From the NCBI RefSeq assembly GCF_000090795.2, contig NW_003546514.1, positions 16,903 to 53,512 of the forward strand: DNA of 36,610 nt, in the 5' to 3' direction. The stretch comes from Amphimedon queenslandica (Eukaryota > Porifera > Demospongiae > Haplosclerida > Niphatidae). Shown here piece after piece: positions 33,631-36,610 of this stretch (position 1 is the stretch's first letter; every line of letters starts with the position of its first letter). Position numbers and translations under genes: made by a program. The notes under the pieces are model-generated. The model was not told where the DNA came from. It saw only the letters and a program-made list of their open reading frames with translations, and searched no databases.

Positions 33631-33832
33631 ACTTTAGACTGCTGTGACAAGGGACATTTTGACAATTGTAGGTTATTAATTTGTTTGTGATGTATGAGTT
33701 TATTAGGCCATTGCAGCCATTATAATGAACTTTAGACTTCAACTGCTGTGACAAGGGATATTTTGACAATTGTAGGTTCTTAATTTGTTTGTGATGTATG
33801 AGTTTATTAGGCCATTGCAGCCATTATAATGA
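33631..33832. repeat. Recent tandem duplication (98 and 104 bases)
   Basis: 33631-33728 and 33729-33832 are near-identical, both starting 'actttagact' and ending 'ccattataatga'. The second copy has an extra 'tcaact' after its start, and only a few substitutions separate them ('gggacat' against 'gggatat', 'ggttatt' against 'ggttctt'). Confidence 0.95.
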
Positions 33833-34313
33833 ACTGTAATACTTAACTAACCAAGAAGAATTTAGCATCAATGGATAGCTTACATGTACATTATCCTTTA
33901 TAATGCCTTTTTAGAACGCAAAATCAGATAGTGATAATAACCTCCCTCATTTTAAACTTTCTGCAGTTTCAAAAGTATGTTTTAAATTCTTCAAGTTTGC
34001 TTGAATAATTTATTAACAGGAATCACATTCAGAATGACAGTCTTCTTAATGAGCAGGACAAAGTGTCCTTGCTGTGTGATTAAGAGAAAGTAGATTTGTG
34101 TCATTGCTTAGTTTTGGGTACAATAGATGTATATTATGGGTTTGGGCTATTAATTACATGAGTAGACAATAGTTGTTACTACTGCGATAAAGCCAAAGAG
34201 GCTGCAGCAAGTCATGACCATCTAATAGTTCAGGATTTGATTTGTCCTGTTTTGTTTGACACAAAATTATATGTATAATTGTATGTGTATTATTACAATT
34301 TTTAATCATACAG

Positions 34314-34769
34314 CTACGTCTGAAGCTACAGGAATTAATGGAAGATACACTTTCACTTCCTTGTAATGGGGATCAACTACGTGTACGTTTTTGTGTACCA
34401 AATGCATGTTCTCATAAACATTCTCCTGTGGGTGACATATTAAAGTAAGTGTAATTGAAATACATTGTTTGAGAATCTGAAATTAATCAAAAATACTTGT
34501 AATTGACATAGTTATTAAAATTATTACTTGGATTGTTAATAGAGCTGTGAAGCTAAGCCAATTTATGCATCATGTCAACTTTATTTGGTTAAATTGAAAA
34601 AATTAATTTATTTTTTGTAAAGTATAGATATAATTATAGGTGCATTGTCATGTAAGAAACTAGTTTTACTTTATAAAATGGGTCGTGTGAAGATCGTTTA
34701 GCAATTACTGTGTTTCCTGTAGCACTAAAAAGCCTTTTGGACAGAACAGACGTCGCTATTTAATCCAAG
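34314..34769 (+). CDS. Two clean exons of an unknown gene
   Basis: Exon 34314-34444 follows acceptor 'atcatacag' and ends at donor 'gtaagtg'. Exon 34723-34769 follows 'tttcctgtag' and ends at 'caag|gtactt'. The phases match across the 278-base intron. The joined frame includes 'LRLKLQELMEDTLSLPCNGD', 'VRFCVPNACSHKHSPVGDIL' and 'KKPFGQNRRRYLIQ' without a stop. Three Cys and a basic C-terminal part are visible; no domain recognised. It could be the continuation of the remnant at 32273-33222, with the same strand and 1.1 kb away, but I could not link the phases. Confidence 0.55.
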
Positions 34770-35114
34770 GTACTTTCTTGCCAATTTTGATTTTTTGGGA
34801 TATGACATATGTTGCTTCCACCACAGTAAGACATCACCTTGAAACTGCAATAAGGGTTCAGCTGTGAAACATCTTAGTTCACTTAAAATATGTTTATTTC
34901 AAGAAACTAATAGTGAACAGTAACTCCTGTTCACAGGTAGTAGTAAAAAATTCATCGGAAAGAATATTCTTTAAGCTGATCTGCATCAGGTGAGTGAGAA
35001 TTAGAGGTTCGTACGCAAACAATTTCATTTACTTGAAAATTTAGCACTTTTTTGAAAGGAGAGAGGTGAGGTAGAGTCTTCATTCAAGGATCTAAAAAAG
35101 ATGCTCACTTACAA
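34770..35114. other. Short spacer
   Basis: AT-rich sequence between the exon at 34769 and the hAT remnant. No feature recognised. Confidence 0.4.
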
Positions 35115-35466
35115 ACTAATCAAAATACAGGGTCTTGATATCATTAATGTCAATGTCTTCCAATTGCTTGTTGAAAAGATTTAAGGCCTTGTGAGTAGCT
35201 AGGGCTAACCTTTATTTTATCCTTCATTTTTACTAACAGTGGATTGAAAACAGGAAAAGTAGAATTGCTCTGTGAGCCTAGGTTTGTAGTTGCAACTTTA
35301 AGAGATTTCAGAAAGTTTAAAAGATCTTTTAATAAACACCATTTTATGGGAGTATGCTTTAATTGAAGCATTTTTGTCTGAGAATAAGGAACGTCTCTGA
35401 TAGCTGCTTGTTGCTTACACAGATGAGATAGCATGTCAAACACGGAATTCCATTGAGTCTGTCAGC
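35115..35466 (-). pseudogene. hAT-superfamily transposase fragment
   Basis: On the minus strand, a TGA is followed by 'QTQWNSVFDMLSHLCKQQAA', then 'WCLLKDLLNFLKSLKVATTN' and 'FPVFNPLLVKMKDK'. After a one-base frame change near 35212, 'ALATHKALNLFNKQLEDIDI' runs to a stop at 35117-35115. The R/Q-W-N-S-x-[YF]-x-M-L motif followed by L-L-x-x-L-x-x-x-K-x-A-T-x-x-L is the usual region of hAT (ZBED-like) transposases just before the last catalytic residue and dimerisation domain. Both ends are missing. Confidence 0.75.
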
Positions 35467-35523
35467 CTCCATTTAGATACAAAGTAACCGTCACAGGGTT
35501 GTTGTTGTACCACTATTATTTCT

Positions 35524-35608
35524 TATAATTACAGAATGGCTAAGGCCGCGAAGCGGCTGAATGCTATTTTAGATTATATGAAGAAGATGAAGTCGAGCAT
35601 ATCAATGG
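35524..35608. repeat. Left copy of an 85-base inverted repeat
   Basis: The complement of 35855-35939 with 3 differences in 85. All three have A here where the complement of the right copy has G. It contains the palindrome-rich core 'ggccgcgaagcggc'. The pair flanks a 246-base spacer next to the recombinase gene. Confidence 0.95.
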
Positions 35609-35705
35609 TGTATGGCCTAGTTTTCTAAAATTTCAATTAGTTTGCAGTAATAAAAGGAAACATTACGGTAAACTCGCTCCACCCAGGGGTGTGGTCAAGT
35701 TCACC

Positions 35706-35714
35706 TATATAAGG
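35706..35714 (+). promoter_or_regulatory. Possible TATA box in the spacer between inverted repeats
   Basis: 'tatataagg' within 'cacctatataaggctcccct' is a good TATA-like match and the only one in the 246-base spacer. Terminal regions of DIRS-type elements carry promoters; whether this one is used is unknown. Confidence 0.3.
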
Positions 35715-35854
35715 CTCCCCTCACCCCGGCCATATTGGCCTTTGAATAACTACATGAGAATCCAAACAACTAAAATTAATACCATTTTATTTATTTTATT
35801 TAAGCAATAAGTTAAGTGAAAGTCTAGCATATCTGCAGGCGAGGGAGGGAGGGT

Positions 35855-35939
35855 CCATTGATATGCTCGACTTCACCTCCTTCATATAATCCAAAATAGC
35901 ATTCAGCCGCTTCGCGGCCTTAGCCATTCTGTAATTATA
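35855..35939. repeat. Right copy of the 85-base inverted repeat
   Basis: Starts 18 bases beyond the recombinase stop codon on the minus strand. A further 11-base palindromic pair, 'ccattgatatg' at 35855 and 'catatcaatgg' at 35958, links the repeat to the very end of the recombinase frame. This suggests both belong to one element's terminal structure. Confidence 0.95.
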
Positions 35940-35956
35940 TTTCAGAAGGCTCAGTC

Positions 35957-36610
35957 TCACATATCAATGGTGTTATTTGTAGCTTTGAGTATTGCAGAAG
36001 CAAACACAGGATTACATACTGGTTTGTAATAGATCCGACTAAACGAGGACTCTGTACTCCAGTCAGCAGCATTCAAAATATCTTCTGTAGTGACTCCTGC
36101 AGTGGAAGCTGCGGACATGCTAGCACTTCTCACAGAGTGAGCTTTAAAAATGATGGTATCTATACCAGCTGCTGTCATTACCTGTTTCAGCCACCTTGCT
36201 ATTGTACAAGAGGTTACAGGATAATGAGGCTTGATAAGAGAGATTCTCCTCCCTCAGCAACCTAGTTTAGTCAATGTAGAAGTTTAAGGAGTGCACAGGA
36301 CAAAATTTAGAATTTTCCTGAAATTTCGGAAAGAAAAATTCCTTAATCTCCCTTCCAGGTCTGGACTGTTTTGTTAGTGCCATGGGTATAAAAACTGATC
36401 CATCAGGGGTCTTCCTGAAACCTGTCAGGTCTAGATTTGATAGATCAACTGAATGTGATGGGCGTGTTAAGGCCATTAACATTACTGTACGAAGGGTTAA
36501 CTGCTTCAGGGTTAAATTTGCATCTAGCCTATGGCTATTTAGATGGGTTAGGACAAAATTTACATCCCATGTACTAGAGTATCTAGGTAGTGGTGGGTTT
36601 AGCTGGAAAG
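35957..36610 (-). pseudogene. DIRS/Ngaro-type tyrosine recombinase, C-terminal part, disabled
   Basis: Tyrosine recombinases of DIRS/Ngaro retrotransposons integrate circular DNA using Arg, Lys, His-x-x-Arg, His/Trp and Tyr. The frame enters from the window edge with 'PPLPRYSSTWDVNFVLTHL', then 'LTLRTVMLMALTRPSHSVDL', 'KQSRPGREIKEFFFPKF' and 'FCPVHSLNFYID' to TAA at 36269-36267. The frame then changes by one base near 36245, and continues with 'ARWLKQVMTAAG', 'KAHSVRSASMSAAS' (the H-x-x-R box), 'AADWSTESSFSRIYYKP' (Trp and the Tyr nucleophile) and a stop at 35957. The first catalytic Arg should stand in R-P-S-R-S; here it is His (codon CAT, a one-step CpG-type change from CGT). With the stop and frameshift, this copy is inactive. 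The N-terminus lies outside the window. Confidence 0.85.

Noticed and set aside
1-36610. tRNA, rRNA and CRISPR signatures
   Set aside because: I looked for cloverleaf B-box words and regularly spaced short repeats and saw none that held up.

Overview
The window reads as nuclear DNA of an invertebrate animal. It is AT-rich, its introns are short (about 55-125 bases where I can bracket them with GT-AG sites), it is full of small repeats, and every protein-like stretch I could place is an animal or transposon-derived family. The many acatgta words and the compact exon style suggest a demosponge (Amphimedon-like). That is an inference; nothing here is diagnostic. I saw no rRNA, tRNA or CRISPR array.

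Region 1-16215 is one large inverted-repeat structure. The left arm (1 to about 2800) matches the reverse complement of about 13045-16215 at roughly 90% in the stretches I aligned by eye. Each arm carries two direct copies of a block of about 480 bases, and the right arm has a private insertion of about 360 bases. The interior holds two things. On the minus strand (3082-4225) is a short spliced gene with a PD-(D/E)XK-nuclease-like core. On the plus strand (7402-10755) is a long decayed reading frame: a Mutator-like DDE transposase, a Cys/His zinc-knuckle, a Ser/Thr-Pro repeat linker and an OTU-type cysteine protease domain. This looks like a giant, now broken, cut-and-paste transposon carrying a deubiquitinase-like domain. 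Its outer left end lies at or beyond the window edge.

Region 16216-26990 is a mosaic of duplicated gene pieces and small transposons. It has a P-element-like transposase fragment (about 16640-16959), a purine-rich tract (17098-17485) and a decayed multi-exon minus-strand gene (18598-21105) whose coding exon is split by a 259-base hAT-type MITE with a perfect 8-base target duplication. A second partial copy of that gene lies at about 22570-23324. The gene and its copy are bracketed by another duplicated block (17812-18305 and 24195-24690). A fold-back element (24824-25098) and an inverted duplication (about 25275-25630 and 26388-26985) follow; one arm of the latter is interrupted by another MITE (26456-26694).

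Region 27605-36610 holds a decayed multi-exon plus-strand gene of a multicopy, transposase-like family (27605-30085) with a tacatgta satellite in one intron, a long TCACTCCCTGG minisatellite (31445-31945), remnants of another spliced gene (32273-34769), a hAT transposase remnant (35115-35466), a pair of near-identical 85-base inverted repeats, and at the right edge a DIRS/Ngaro-type tyrosine recombinase with a stop, a frameshift and loss of the first catalytic arginine.

Almost every protein-coding segment is broken, so this is mostly a graveyard of at least five transposase or recombinase types. The best-preserved reading frames are the spliced gene at 3082-4225 and the two exons at 34314-34769.
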